The notes beneath the pieces are model-generated. The model was not told the origin of the DNA. It worked only from the letters and a program-made list of their open reading frames with translations, and did not search any database. From Nephromyces sp. MM_2019 (Eukaryota; Apicomplexa; Aconoidasida; Nephromycida): DNA of 64,000 nucleotides. The stretch covers positions 83,337 through 147,336 of the forward strand of contig JADHZB010002038.1 of the NCBI GenBank assembly GCA_015657535.1, read 5' to 3'. This document shows positions 25,301 to 37,975 of the stretch, in pieces (the stretch's first letter is position 1; every line of letters starts with the position of its first letter). The translations under genes were made by a program, and so were the position numbers.

Positions 25301-28300
25301 CACACAGAATGTCTCCACATATCTTAAAAAACTCAAAATAGTCACTTATCATAAAATGATATAGTACCCTTTGTATTTAGTCAGGCCCCAATAGTTTTTA
25401 GTGTGCTGAATTTTTTTGCTATTAATTTGAGTTTTTCTTGCCTCTGTGCAGTCATCTAAGTTTAGTATATACTTGAATTAGCAGAACAAAATTCTTTTAA
25501 CCAAAATTGTAAAATAGGTGAGGATCAGAAGATATTTCAAAAACTAAAAGCAAGAAATCGTGTTTCGCATTAAAATTTTTTTGATTTATTAAGTTGCACT
25601 GGAGGGAAAAGTCAAGGCGCAAAGCATGTATGCTTCACAAAGGAAACATCAAAGTAATATTGCAACAAGCCAAAAATTTCGCATTACGAAAGTTTAGGTA
25701 GTTAGAAAAGTTCTCTATGTTTCAGTTAATTTTTATAGTTTTTACAATGCTTGAAAGAAATTAGACATGCTATATCAGAAATGAGCCCGTCTTTGAAAAT
25801 TTCCCATATTTTCTTGAACCAATATTTTTAATGCAAAACTCTTTAAATTTTCTAAAAAATTAGATGAAATTCACTCCTTTTTGGTTGTAATAAAACTAGA
25901 AGACTTTTACCGTCGTGTAAAATTTTATAAGGTTAATTCCGCCACTCCATATTTTGCAAATAAATATTATATGCAGAGCGCTTTAAATCTTATTGTGGTA
26001 GATAGTTGGAGTGGCTGTTTGAACCTGAATTTTTTGCTACCAATTATGTGCGTACTAAATTTTTTGCTACCTAAAGATGCCACAAAAAATTGAGATTCAG
26101 GTTGAAACCTGTATTTAGAAAAAAAAATAAGTTATCGCAAAAGATCTTTTTTAGCCAACTAAATAAAGCGAGATTCATAATTTTACGCTGTTTATATAAG
26201 CTTGTATTACTCTGGTTTATCGACATAATGTATGCTCACAAATTTAAAAACGGAATCTTTTCTCTTACAAGCACATTTTCGGAATATCATTATTATAATC
26301 TAGGAAGTATTTATAACTCTGATTTGAAAATCTTAACTTAAAATAAACCAAGTCAAGAATGCACCTACAAAAAAAATAAACTTTTATAAAAAGCTAATAC
26401 TTAATGCAGCTTTCATAATTTTTTTAACAAGCTACTCTTAAAAATACTGCATCTATCAAGTTTCACTATACTCAGTCTCAGTGTGCGACATAATATTCAA
26501 AAAAATGTAAAGCTGCAAGCCTTAAGAAAAATATTGTTGGCTATACGATGCTTCGTTCCTCTTAACCACGTGTTAAATCAGATAAGCTGTTGCTCTCTTA
26601 ACTCATTTTTCACTACGAATGCAGAAAGTGGCTTTATATTTTCTTTGTGTACTACCACTCAGTCCAACGTTTTACCATTTTTTATTACCTTCAATTTTCC
26701 CAATTCTTACTTCCAAAAACTTTTTGACGCCACACCTGACTTTTTTGCCAAAGTGAATAAGGTGATAGCGTAAGAAATACTCCACTGCCAATTAAAGTGA
26801 CTTTTGCTTTTTTGAAAAAACGCGAAACAATTTTATGAATTTCTCAAGTAAATTCCGAGCGCTTTCTTATTGAAACTATAAAAAGCTTTTGAGGCAAACG
26901 GACAGTGCATTCTAGATGTAGATCTTATCTCATGATGTAGTTTCAAATGTGAGTTGTATGGATGCAATTTATTTTACTAATTCGAACTCCCTTATATTAT
27001 AAGTACAATGATATATTTTCTTAGGAGTTTTGGTGTTGGCAATGTGGTTTAAGATTTTTCCCAACAAATTTACATATTTAAATTTTTGATTCGAATAACA
27101 TACGCGGTAAACTTTGGTTTTTCTTTTATTTTACCCTCGAAAATATATTATCAAAATTTTACTCTAGCAGCCACTGTGGTAATTAAGTGACAGATATAAA
27201 ACAAAACCAATAGCATCTTAAGCGCCTAAGTGAAAAAGCTTAGAATAATATGACGCTTCGCTTTATTGTTTGCATACTTTTATTCTCGAAAATTACGCAC
27301 CATGGATGTATATTATAGGTGAAAAAACCTTTATATCTTAATTTTCAAAAATAAACGTTCTTGCAAAGTATTTCTTAGCCATTTTTTTGTAAATCCTATT
27401 TTATGATGCTGATAAAATGGATGATCAACAATTTTTCTCCAATAAACAAAATTTTGCCGCTATTATGCAAGCAATGCTAGAGGTAGCGGCTTCTTTAACT
27501 TGAAGCCACACACTTCTAGGTATGGCGTGGAGGAGGTCAAGCGAAATTTGTTGAGCATCGTACATAGCGTAGCATGTGACTATAAATCCTTTAAGAAAAA
27601 TCAAACTAATGAAAACAGGAAGGATGGAATTATTTTAACGCGCACTGTGGCCGGATTTTGAACTGCACTATCGTATAAAGCATGCCTTGCGCACCCAAAT
27701 GAATGGCACGTACTGACATAGCACGTATGCAGATAAATAATAGCTTTTAAGCTTTTTTCAGTTCCGTGCTAGTACTCTTTTATTGCTGCGCGTACAGTTG
27801 TAATACCTCTGTTCACTATGTTGATCTTCAAACGAAGAATTTTTCAAATTAAAAGCTATATGCTAATTTAACTTGACGGCCAGCACTAAGACGCTACTTA
27901 ATCTTATGTCTAAATTCAAGGTTCAAACCCAATTTATTGGAATCCAGTTTTTTTAAGCTTCTTTTTCCGCGTAGGGACATAAATGCTTTCACAGTGCAGC
28001 CTGAAACAAATTTTCAGCCTTTTGTTACCCATGAATTTACGAAGAAAACACGCTGAATTCATTTACGTATTCTGTACTTTCCAGGTTCGCAATCCCTCGT
28101 CTGGTGTCAAAAAATTGGTACCAAATTAGAAAATAAGACATACTGGATGTTTCCTGGCCATACCTTAATGTCAGACGAAGGCTCAACGTCTTTAAAAGCA
28201 GCACCATCAGGACATTTCAAGGTGCCGCAATCCTAATTCTTGCTGTGGAACCAGTAGTCAATGAAAAATCAATCGGTGACCATACCGTGTAACAGAAGTT

Positions 28301-30844
28301 CCCTGGGGGCAACTTCGCAACGTTGATTTCCGCACATATAGTGTGCAAAATCTGAAAAGGTTTAGTTGCTGCGGTTAGGCCTGTTTGGCGACTATTGGTT
28401 AGATATTTTTCAAAACTCGGACAAGATTTGCTATTAAGTTTTGAAAGTTCGTTTCAGGAATAAGTGGTACAGTGCCATTATGGCAGCTGCTAACCGGCTA
28501 TTTCGTCAGCTCCGTTTATCTTACCACTACTGCCGAGCAAAGAAACCGTGCTTGTTGGTTTGGGCAACCTTCAAACAAAAGTGATTATGATAATCCGATC
28601 TTGTGTTCCAACACTTGCCTACCATACCATCTGTCTCAAAAAATAAAGTTATTGCTAATAACTTTCGATTACTGCTAAACAAAAACGCGTAAACCTTCAT
28701 CTCCCGTGGGTAGTAATCTTGAAGTCACGATCAGCGCGTATTCCAAGGCTGAAATATATTTCCAAGCTTTTTAGTGGTTTAATTAAGCCCGAAAGCATCG
28801 CATAACAGTGTGTACGTAATTGTGTGAATTTTTTCTTTCAAAAATTGTTCTCTAGTTATGTAACCCAGGTCACTACTTTTGATTAAAACCCAGCATATAT
28901 AAGTTACTGCTCCCAATAAATTAAGCGTGCTCCCGGAATCAATGGAGATACTGCGAGGTTTGCGTTTATGAGTGCGAGGTGCTATCACTCACTTTCCGCT
29001 TGTCTATTGCATAGCGGTATGCCGTCAGTTTCGCGAACGCAGGAAGTGTGGCCTGCAGCATCCAATGTCGATTAATTAAAAGAAGTAGATTGGTGGTATA
29101 AAGTAGCCTACAGATCGCTCCGCGATAAATCGACTCCGGCTGTAATTATTCGCAATACAATTTTAAAACTTTTCTCTGCTTTATTGGTATTGTTTACCGG
29201 GAATTCTTCGCAAAGGGGGACTCTGCGGCTAATTTCTGTCGCTCAAAAGTTTTCAAATAAATTTTTCCTTGAAAGCTAGCACTTAACTTCTGAAATGTAC
29301 CTACCTGAATTGGGGCTTAGCTTGCTGACGAAATGATTGAGTGATTACTACTATATTCAATATTTATTGAAGCTCAAAATACTTGACAGCATGGGCCTCG
29401 CAGGAAAAATCCATTTTCCAACCATTTTGTATGATTAGCAGGTAGAGTTCGAGCGCTATAAAAGCTGTACGTAGTGGCTGCCTGGCTGAAATTAAGTCGC
29501 TCATCTCTTCAACTTTGCAATTGAAGCTTTTTCTCTCGAAGCGCAAGATGAAATTCACGTGAAATTTTTATACACTGATATAATACACAGCGGCACATAG
29601 GTACATAAACCAATTTCATTCCTTAGAAGCACAGATAGCGAGTGAAATTAGCTTACGTATTCTTGCAACTTTGAAATATATAGTCAAAATCGTCCCTTTT
29701 GCCAAGCAATTTCGGATTCCAATAAACGCATGTATGTACGCTAGGGAGCGTAACCTTTGCACTGAAAATAACCATTTAAGCATAACAGAGTTCTACAAAT
29801 AGTTTTACGTAAATGTAGTTTGTTCAGATTCTGCTATGAGCGCAATATCCTTTAGAAATATTCACGCATGTGTTGAGAATCCAAAACATTTACACATGTG
29901 GTAATCTAGTATTGGGTCCCAGATTTGATTGAGACTAGCTTGAAAATATTTTGGAACAGGTAATGAGACGTCTAATATTGTAGCAAAAACACTTATTCTA
30001 AATTGAAGCGCAGTATTATGGAAGGTTCATAGTCGACTTAACATAAAAATCAGTTTGATAGCGTTGCGTTTAAATCGTTTGCTAGCATTAAAATGCCTAC
30101 ACTAAATGTATTAAATAAAGCTGCATTGAATTAAACGTAGCAGGCATACGCAAGCATAACATGTAGGCTCTCAATAAAGTACTTGCGTGAGAAAACCTTA
30201 TTCATGAGAGAGTTTCTGCTTGCGTAGTTACTCTTTCTTTCCTAGTCTTGTCATTACCTTTGCGCATTGTTATATGTTTACACAAAAGTTTCCAACAAGA
30301 GCTGGGTTGGCGACTTACCACCCTTGTAAAGATAAGAAACAGGCACATTTATGCTTCCAAAAAAATGTGCAACGAAAAGATTTAAGACTAATTTCTACAT
30401 CCTGTAGAATTAACTCTTTTCCGAAATGATTTTCCGCTTGAGTAATAAAAAATTTTCGGTACCGGTCTAAGTTTAATGCTCTTAATAATTTGACAAATTT
30501 TATAGGAATGTTTTAAGAAAATTAGTTCGCTAGCAAAATTCTTTACCCTTAGAAAATTGAAGCATTTCAGTGGTCTGAGAAATTGAATATGGAGTTTCAA
30601 ATGTGGTTTTTTTATTAATGATCGTTCATCATGGAGTGGCAGCCCTAGCAAAACTCTTAAAATTATGCTTGAATTCTTTGTAAGATGTTTTTAGCTGCTC
30701 ATAAGCTTGGAAGATAGAAAAAAGAAATTACGCGGCAAGAAAGCTCAGAAGCTATATAAAAAATAGTTGAATCACTTTTTAAAGGACTCGTGAATTTCGC
30801 TGAATATTCCGGTACTAGCATTATACTTTGGAGCACCACTGCAC
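22320..30844. other. 8.5-kb AT-rich gene desert
   Basis: Strongly A/T-rich with frequent stops in all frames. The longest frames (for example 26483-26773 +, 30388-30651 -) have low-complexity or random composition and no motif. I see no tRNA-like element, no long repeat and no exon chain. It separates the plus-strand membrane-protein pair from the 3' end of the alveolin gene. Confidence 0.5.
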
Positions 30845-33411
30845 TTATACCATTTGAGGCACTTGCTGTCCCGTTACTGCACTTACAATTTTGTTAGTTT
30901 CTGATGCATTTCGCTCTGTGCTAAACAGTTTATCCAGAGCTTGAACACCTACTTTCTCTTGTGAAATATTTTTTTTTGAATAAGTGCCATTGAGAATATC
31001 GGTCATCATTGGAGCGGGCATCCCTGTTATGCCTGTTAGCATACAATCGTGAAAGCATGCCTATCTTGTACAATATAAGACAATAATCGCTCAACCCACT
31101 GAGATTACCTAGTAAATTTGAAATTAGCATATATAAGTTATGAATATTTAAAAACTCAATTGCGTACACAAGTAGCGTTGATAGGATTTTGCAGGTAAAT
31201 GTGGTTACCAAATAGCAAGGCTGCAAAAATTCTACTATGCTCTAGAAATTTTATCTTTTTCAATGAATATAAACAATGTTGCTCACCAGGATCTGCCCAA
31301 CCATCAGGTACAGGACCAAATATTTGTTCAAATTCGGCTTTATTGTTAGTGGTGTTGCTATCCGGTACCAATTTTACAAATTTAGGAGTCTCAAAATTAG
31401 GGAGCGTAATAAACTGGTGCACTTCTACGGCATGAAGTTTAAATGAAATGGGATCAAGTGAGCCTCCAAAAACAGCTTCCTTTTTAACACTGCCTTTATA
31501 TTCCACTGTAGGCTCTAGCTCCTTCAATTTTTGAGCGTTTTCTGTAAAGATAATATTACAATATAAGTATTATAAATTTCTAAAATTATGACTGGAAGGA
31601 CTCAATTAGGGATAACCTGATGGACTAATAGTTCAAAATTATCGAAAAATTAGACAAAAATCTCCAATGCAGTGCTACCACTCAAAAAAGTAAGAAACAC
31701 ACTCACCTGATTGGTTTTCTTTTTCCTTTGAATGCCGTTCATACTCGGCGTTGAAAAAAGTCTTAAAGTCCTTTGGCATATTCTTAGGATATCCAGAAGC
31801 ATCATAACCTTCATCGCTGTATGGTTTTTCTTTGAAGAAAGGCCACAAAAACCAACTACTCTCTTCTTTTTTAGGCTTTGAAGCGGCGGTACCATCCAGT
31901 TGAGCTAACGAATCTAGCTGTATTTACAAAATATTTAATAGAGCTTTTTGCACGCTCAGGTTAAAATGGCACTTTTAATTCATGTTCAGCGAGTGAAAAA
32001 CCAAAAGCTTGTTTTAAGATCTATTGTACGTCACGCTTTTCATACTGCATGCCAATATTCTTGTTAACCTTAATGAACTTCCAGTTCATTGCAGAAATTA
32101 CAAGTAGTTTAGAAAGCTGCCGCGAGTGTCTACCTTAAATTCCTTCAAAAGATAGACTATATGACTGCTCTATAGGAGAGAAGCGATATTCAGATGAATT
32201 CTTCTGAAAAAGTTTAGTGTTATCGGTCCGCTCACCTGGGGGGTTGGCATTGGGAACACAGGCATCGCTTCCGCAGAGTTAGCTCCCGTATGACTTCTGA
32301 ATTTGCTCCAGGCATCAGTGTCTAGCAAGTGGATAGGTTTGCCAGTAGGTTTTTTTTTGCTTTTTACGAAAACCAAAGTAATGAACACGACAGATTATGG
32401 CTTTCATTGCAATTGTATATCCGACTGAAAGCAGTCCCCTTAACGCCCGTAAAGATATCTACATTTAAAATACATGATTCAGTATTACCCCACACTTATG
32501 TGACACGGACCATAATCTTCCTCCCTTGCCAAAAAAAGAAGCTTTTCCAATCGAAAGGCATCTTATACTACACGCCATATTGCTGTTAATTATTTCCATT
32601 CTGCATGTTGCTGCGAAGTTCATTGCAAAAAAGCATGTGAAAAACAATGTTCACCTGAACTGGCGTCTTAGCATGAGAAGCAGCTAAAATTCTTACCAGT
32701 CTTTACGATGGGCTCATCTTTCACGAACTTCTGCTCCGGATAAGGAACTATTAAAGGTGAAGGGCACGCAAGTTCTACATCGAATTTCGGGACATATTTG
32801 TATACAGGCACATCTTGATATTGCTCCTTCCATTGGTACTTAACCACTTCCACCGGCTTTTCTACTTCTGTTATCTTGGGGACGATTTTCTCCTTTATAT
32901 CAACAACTATTTCCTTATCGACGTACTTATCGACGTACTTGACTCGTGGTACTTCAACTTCTATGAGCTGTTGCTCCCCTTCGTATTTGGGAACAGGTTT
33001 AGGAACATGTCGTACATCCCAGGTAGGTACGAACTTTGGCGAGTATCCCATAGAAACGGGCACAGTGACTGGTTTCTCAACGTACTTGCTAGTTTCTACC
33101 TCTATAGACTCTTGTGTGTACGCTATGTCAATCTTGGGAACATCCTGAATAGTTTCTTGTGTATATACTTTCGGTATAAGTGTATCATGCACATCAATTT
33201 CAGGAACCTCATAATATTTATCTCTCCTAAGTACGTCTTGATAAACTGGTACAGGAACAACGGGTTGGTCTCCTTGCACCCGAATAACTACTCTCTCATT
33301 GCAACACGGTACACAGGGTTTGCAGAAATCCATGGTAGCTTCTGCCGGACCGCTACAACACGAAAGCAGCCCTGCATTATGTAGACCACTTCCTCCATCA
33401 CGCGGATCCAT
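30845..33411 (-). CDS. Alveolin-family inner membrane complex protein
   Basis: Five exons on the minus strand: 33411-32697, 32321-32236, 31917-31707, 31541-31287, 31032-30845; 484 residues. Donors are GTAAGA and GTGAG-type, acceptors end CTAG, ACAG, ACAG and ACAG, and all phases agree. Alveolins form the filament network under the alveolar sacs (pellicle) of apicomplexans, ciliates and dinoflagellates. Residues about 45-238 show the Val/Pro/Lys/Glu-rich alveolin repeats: YYEVPEIDVHDTLIPKVYTQ, VPKIDIAYTQESIEVE, KYVEKPVTVPV, VEVPRVKYVDKYVDKEIVVD and KITEVEKPVEVVKYQWKEQY. Two cysteine clusters near the N-terminus (LLSCCSG; FCKPCVPCC) could be palmitoylated, as in several IMC proteins. The 246 residues from exons 2-5 are not repeat-like (FLWPFFKEKPYSDEGYD; FEQIFGPVPDGWADP) and I do not recognise them. 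ATG 33411 opens the first exon. Confidence 0.88.
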
Positions 33412-36400
33412 TTTGTATGCTTACCAATAAACGATTTAAGCGACCGAAGATATCCCTTTCAGGGTTAACGTTCAAATTGCGGATTTGATCGCGGTGCAAG
33501 AAACTTGAAGAAGCCGAAGCAGGTGTCAAAAAATCCTCCTACTTCATAGGGGCTGCATGATAGCGCAGTGACTCGACTAATCCTCTATTCTAGTATAATA
33601 ATTTCAGAAAAAACTTGCTAATCTGAGATAGTAACTTGATGTTACTGTAGGGGTGTGCTCCATATCAACTGAATAAAATAATAAATATTGAAAAATAAAA
33701 AAAATTATTTGTATTATTTTTGTTTTTATTTTCGAGTTTTCAGTGATTAACACATCATTTGTCATGAGCAGTTTCAGAAGGAAACAGACTTCTAGAAGAT
33801 TTTTCACACGGTTAGCTCATAAGCCCACCGAACAGAGATGATATAGTACGGACCTAAAAATGACAAAGGGGCTATACTGAAATGGCATTCTATACTGAAA
33901 AGCAGGAATGCAATCGAGGTAAGCTTTTTAAACTTCATCCCATACCATAGAGGGCACTCTTCGCTTAAAAAGGTCGAAGAGAGTTTTCTTATTTCCTTAA
34001 CATTGGCTACCTACCATCCCTAGGAGCTCAAAAGCCACAAACATAATGAAATATTGAGTAGTAACAAAATCATCCTTCATATTCTCCTTGGAAGTCAATT
34101 TGAAATTTGTATCATAAAGTTATTCGATAAGTCTTACTGAACTATGTTGATGGGCAGAAGTTAATCAAAAGCTTAGTTTACCTTAGATCAAATCCCTTTG
34201 ATGAAAAGTGATTAGGTGAAGTGACACTGAGAGATCGTTCACAATTCGATTTTCCGGAATATATGCTAGGTATACCTACCGCTTGTATGCGCTTCTCATG
34301 AAAGTAGAAAGTGCTGCAGGGGGATCGACTTCTGCTCGTTAGAGCAGAACTTAGGGAAAAAATTCTAATATCCAGGGTAGCAAAAAAAATCCAAAGTTAT
34401 ACGTTTATTGATAGTTCCAGTTAAACTTGGAAAACTTGATACTACAGTTCGAAACTGACTCAATCAGTGTGCGTATAATGGTAGCTACACCAAAATATAC
34501 CCCACGGTCAGGCTTCTCTTAAATGAAAGCACGCAAGAAACGAAGCTAGTATGTGAGCCAGTCGAGCCTGAGCACCATTGCCAAGTGAAAGTAGCGCGGA
34601 GGTCTCTATGCATGGATCACTTGACTAGCTTCGCTGGCCATGCAGCTTCGTATCGGATGAGCATCGCAAGCTACACGGGGAATTTCTGAGTAGACTAGGA
34701 GCAATATAATGAAAGTGGGTTAATAACATTCTAGTATATCGCATTTCTATGACTCAAAGTACATTGAAATGATGCATTTTAGGGAGTAGTCAGATAAATT
34801 TCAACTCCTTGATTGATACAAGGTGAGTATGAAAGCATTTTACGCAATTTTAAGTCATTCGCTGTGTTGCTACACTCTTTTTGTAACAATGTTCACAGAA
34901 TCGAGGCTACAGTACAACATGCTTTGAGCTCAGTATATTTCATTTAAGGCAAAGTAATGATTAAATAAACAATGCAATTGCGCACTAATTCCTAGCTTTA
35001 ACTAAAAAAGTCGTGGGACAGTTGCTTTTCCTCACAAATAGTTTAAATCATTATTTATTTGCAAGCATCTAGTAGTACTCCTGAACCCTGATGTGAGCAG
35101 TGGTACTGCGATACTGATATTGTCATCTTACTGCTCGTTATTTTGGTGCAAAAATATTAGAAGGTGCTAAGAAGCCTTAGACTTGTTCGAAGATAAGCTA
35201 CTCATTATCTATACCTTGTGCTTACACCTTGGCTCTAGAGTAAGGGAAAGCTCAATTACGATATTCACCTGATGAGCCGCCATGGCACTTGCCTGTTCGT
35301 AAGCTATGCTTTACTCAGACAGGGTCCTGCTACAAAAAATATCTTTAAATACAAGTGCTACTTGGTTCCTTACTGCATCAGCTATATGTGCTCCTACATC
35401 ACAAAAACCTACTTGAAGTACCTGCAAAGATTTCATCAGTATTCAGGGATCAAAATTCATATCATAAGCGGTTTCAGCTGCATAACTAGTGTGCTGTGAG
35501 CTACTAACTGTTTTTCTAATACATGTTAACTTGAGTATAGTCCTGTATTAGCGATAGTCTTTGGTGCTTGCCTACTATTTTGATAATTACAGATAAATGC
35601 CTTAGAATATCATCACTGCACTAAGGGCACATCTTCACATAATTCTTAAGCTAATAATAAGGTCACCTCGTTGGGTTTCGCGCCTGAACCGGTGACCGTG
35701 ACTACCTTCAATGCTAAGTCGAGACGGGCCTAATGTGAGAATTCTGGAAACGCGCAGTAACGAATAGCGCAAGAGTATAACATGAATGAACCCTGACCTA
35801 AAGCGGAATTTTAATGGCGTGACTATGGGGCTACAAGCCATCAAAGCATGCTTCTGCTGCTGCGTACTTTCTTAACGCTGGAGTTACGTTGAAACGTAAT
35901 TTATATTTAAACTCTTCTACTCGCTGAGAAAAGCCTTATTCTAGCTTCGTTTCCATTTAAAAAAGCAAAGCTACAATTAAAGTTAGAAGGAATATTCGGA
36001 AAGCAAAATTTACGGGACTTGAGTCAACGTGAGTTTCGTGAAAATTGTTAATTTTCGCATGCTATGCTTCAGTGACTAAAGAAATCGGTAATGACTTGAG
36101 TTTTTGTGGTTTGTGCTCGCGCAAGTTATGTGAGTGACCATTCAGCGCACTTGGCATTATTTACCCATAAATTCACTAGGAAATTTCGCTATTAGGTAAT
36201 GCATTAATTTTTATAATTGATCATCAAAAATTTTAGCCATAGCATAAGAGTCATGATGACATTATCTGATATCCAAATTTTTGGGCCACGGTAGCATAAC
36301 GTGGGGACTAATTAAAGTGACGACTTTCCTTAATACAGAGGTCGGAAGTCCAAAAAAATTTATTCAAAACGTAATTCATGGCTATCGCCATAAATTTTAG

Positions 36401-36421
36401 AATTTTCAGACTAGTTCAAAA
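33412..36421. other. Divergent intergenic region
   Basis: This 3 kb lies between the alveolin gene (-) and the next membrane-protein gene (+), so it should hold both promoters. A run of A/T near 33.66-33.74 kb is the only compositional feature I note. No gene is supported; frames such as 35272-35499 (+) look random. Confidence 0.45.
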
Positions 36422-37975
36422 ATGATTACTTCAAAGTCAAAAAGCGCTTCTGGCTCCTGCGGGGGAAGCGGAAAATCAAGATTATCTTTGGGATGTATGA
36501 CGGGCACGGGAGCATCCTCTATTCAAGAAGAACTACCATTATTGATCTCCTTGGCAGCCGCGGGTAAAACTAGCATACTCCTTGTGTTCCTCTGATTATA
36601 TATAATGCGTCGTAAGTGCATTATCTTCAGTATCTTTAAAATTATTGAAAATGTTCACTATTCATTAAAAACTGGCGGTTTATCAAAAAACATAAACATA
36701 GAAGTGGGAAGATCAGTCAGCATTCAAACTGACAAGATTTCACCTTTTTTTTGTAGGTCTGGGTTTCTATTATTTGCAAATCTATCCCACCCTGGCACTA
36801 ATTGTGGTGGGATATTATGCAGCAGCCATAGCAATCGCACCATTTTTGGTAAAGTTGCTCCCTGAGAAAGATAGGAAACTATCTACTGGAGATGCAGAGA
36901 AATACTGTTTAGCTATTCCAATAATACTTCACTTGCTTGTATTCAATTTGGTACCATGGCTCTCCGCACATAGCCAAGAGCGAAGTATATTCCAGTATAT
37001 TTTTGGAGGACACGGTACCTCGGGATACACCTTGCCGATGCTGATACACCATATGGGGCCTCATTTTTTTCTTCTTTTATCTAACGTAGCAGGTCAGTAA
37101 TGGATATTTTTCTTGCTTTTTAAAATTAGCTTTATTGTCGAGGGCTATGCCTTGACAGTAGATTTTTGTGAAAGCCGACCACAGCACAGTTCACTATATT
37201 CTTATATTTTTTTGCATAAAATTTGAAGTAGGCATTGGCGAAATATATCGGAATCACACCTGGATATCTTAGCCTATTTTTGGGAGGCGCACAATCATAG
37301 CGACAATATGTTTGTGCGTCGACTATAAGCATGAGACATGAAGGACTTCGAAGCAAAGTAGTGCCTGCTGATATTACGCGAAAAAAGATATAGCTACAAA
37401 AAGATTTTAGTGTAAATTCTTTAAAAGATATGTATGCTGGAAGACTCTCTTATAGTATCGATAAAAGAATTTTCTTAAATCTAGTTGTGACCTGAGCAAT
37501 GAGTTACGTGCATGGTATGTGAAAGCTACGCCATCTTAATTTCTAAAGGACTACAGCATATTTATTTAATTTCTTCTCAAGGCGTAGTAGAACCTTTTAT
37601 TGAGTCTACAAGGCGCATAGTAAAGCTATAATAGTTACTCTGTGCCAATGCCTGATGAAAAATTGAAGTTTAAATGTGATTTGTTATACACTATATGCAG
37701 GTATCAAATTGTTTCGGAAAATCCATGCAGATAATACTGTCGGCTTCTTCGTATCTCTCATCGGAACATTAGTGCGAGCATACTTTCTCCTTCTGTCTGG
37801 ATGTTTCTTGTATAGCTTCGCTTCACTCTATTTCTTCGCTACGAAGAGTTTGCTCTCTTACAGTACCGTACCACATTTAATAGTTATTAGCTTTTTCCTT
37901 TATGGATGCTACATGACGTGTCTTCGGCTGTACTACTACTATTGTAGCCTCTGCAAGTGCTGCAAGGGCGAATAA
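36422..37975 (+). CDS. Polytopic membrane protein of unknown family
   Basis: Three exons: 36422-36563, 36757-37092, 37701-37975; 250 residues. Both introns interrupt a Gly codon in phase 1 (G|GTAAAA..TTTTTTTTGTAG and G|GTCAGT..TATGCAG). The first 47 residues are Ser/Gly-rich and cytosolic-looking (SKSASGSCGGSGKSRLS). Hydrophobic segments lie at about 60-80, 99-117, 139-159, 173-205 (probably two) and 216-240. A conserved-looking loop has FQYIFGGHGTSGYTLPMLIH. The C-terminus CSLCKCCKGE is a Cys cluster that could be lipidated. I do not recognise the family; a small transporter or an organelle membrane protein are equally possible. The start is the first ATG of an exon that fits in phase. Confidence 0.68.

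Noticed and set aside
27915..27940. GGTTCAAACCC resembling a tRNA T-arm
   Set aside because: No pairing arm beyond 2 bp and no D-arm or anticodon arm upstream.
32815..33384. Long plus-strand frames opposite the alveolin gene
   Set aside because: They arise from the valine/lysine codon bias of the real minus-strand exon and have no independent motif.
36605..36865. Frame starting at ATG 36605 with a GTAAGT donor
   Set aside because: The donor phase does not give the hydrophobic frame downstream, whereas the exon from ATG 36422 does.
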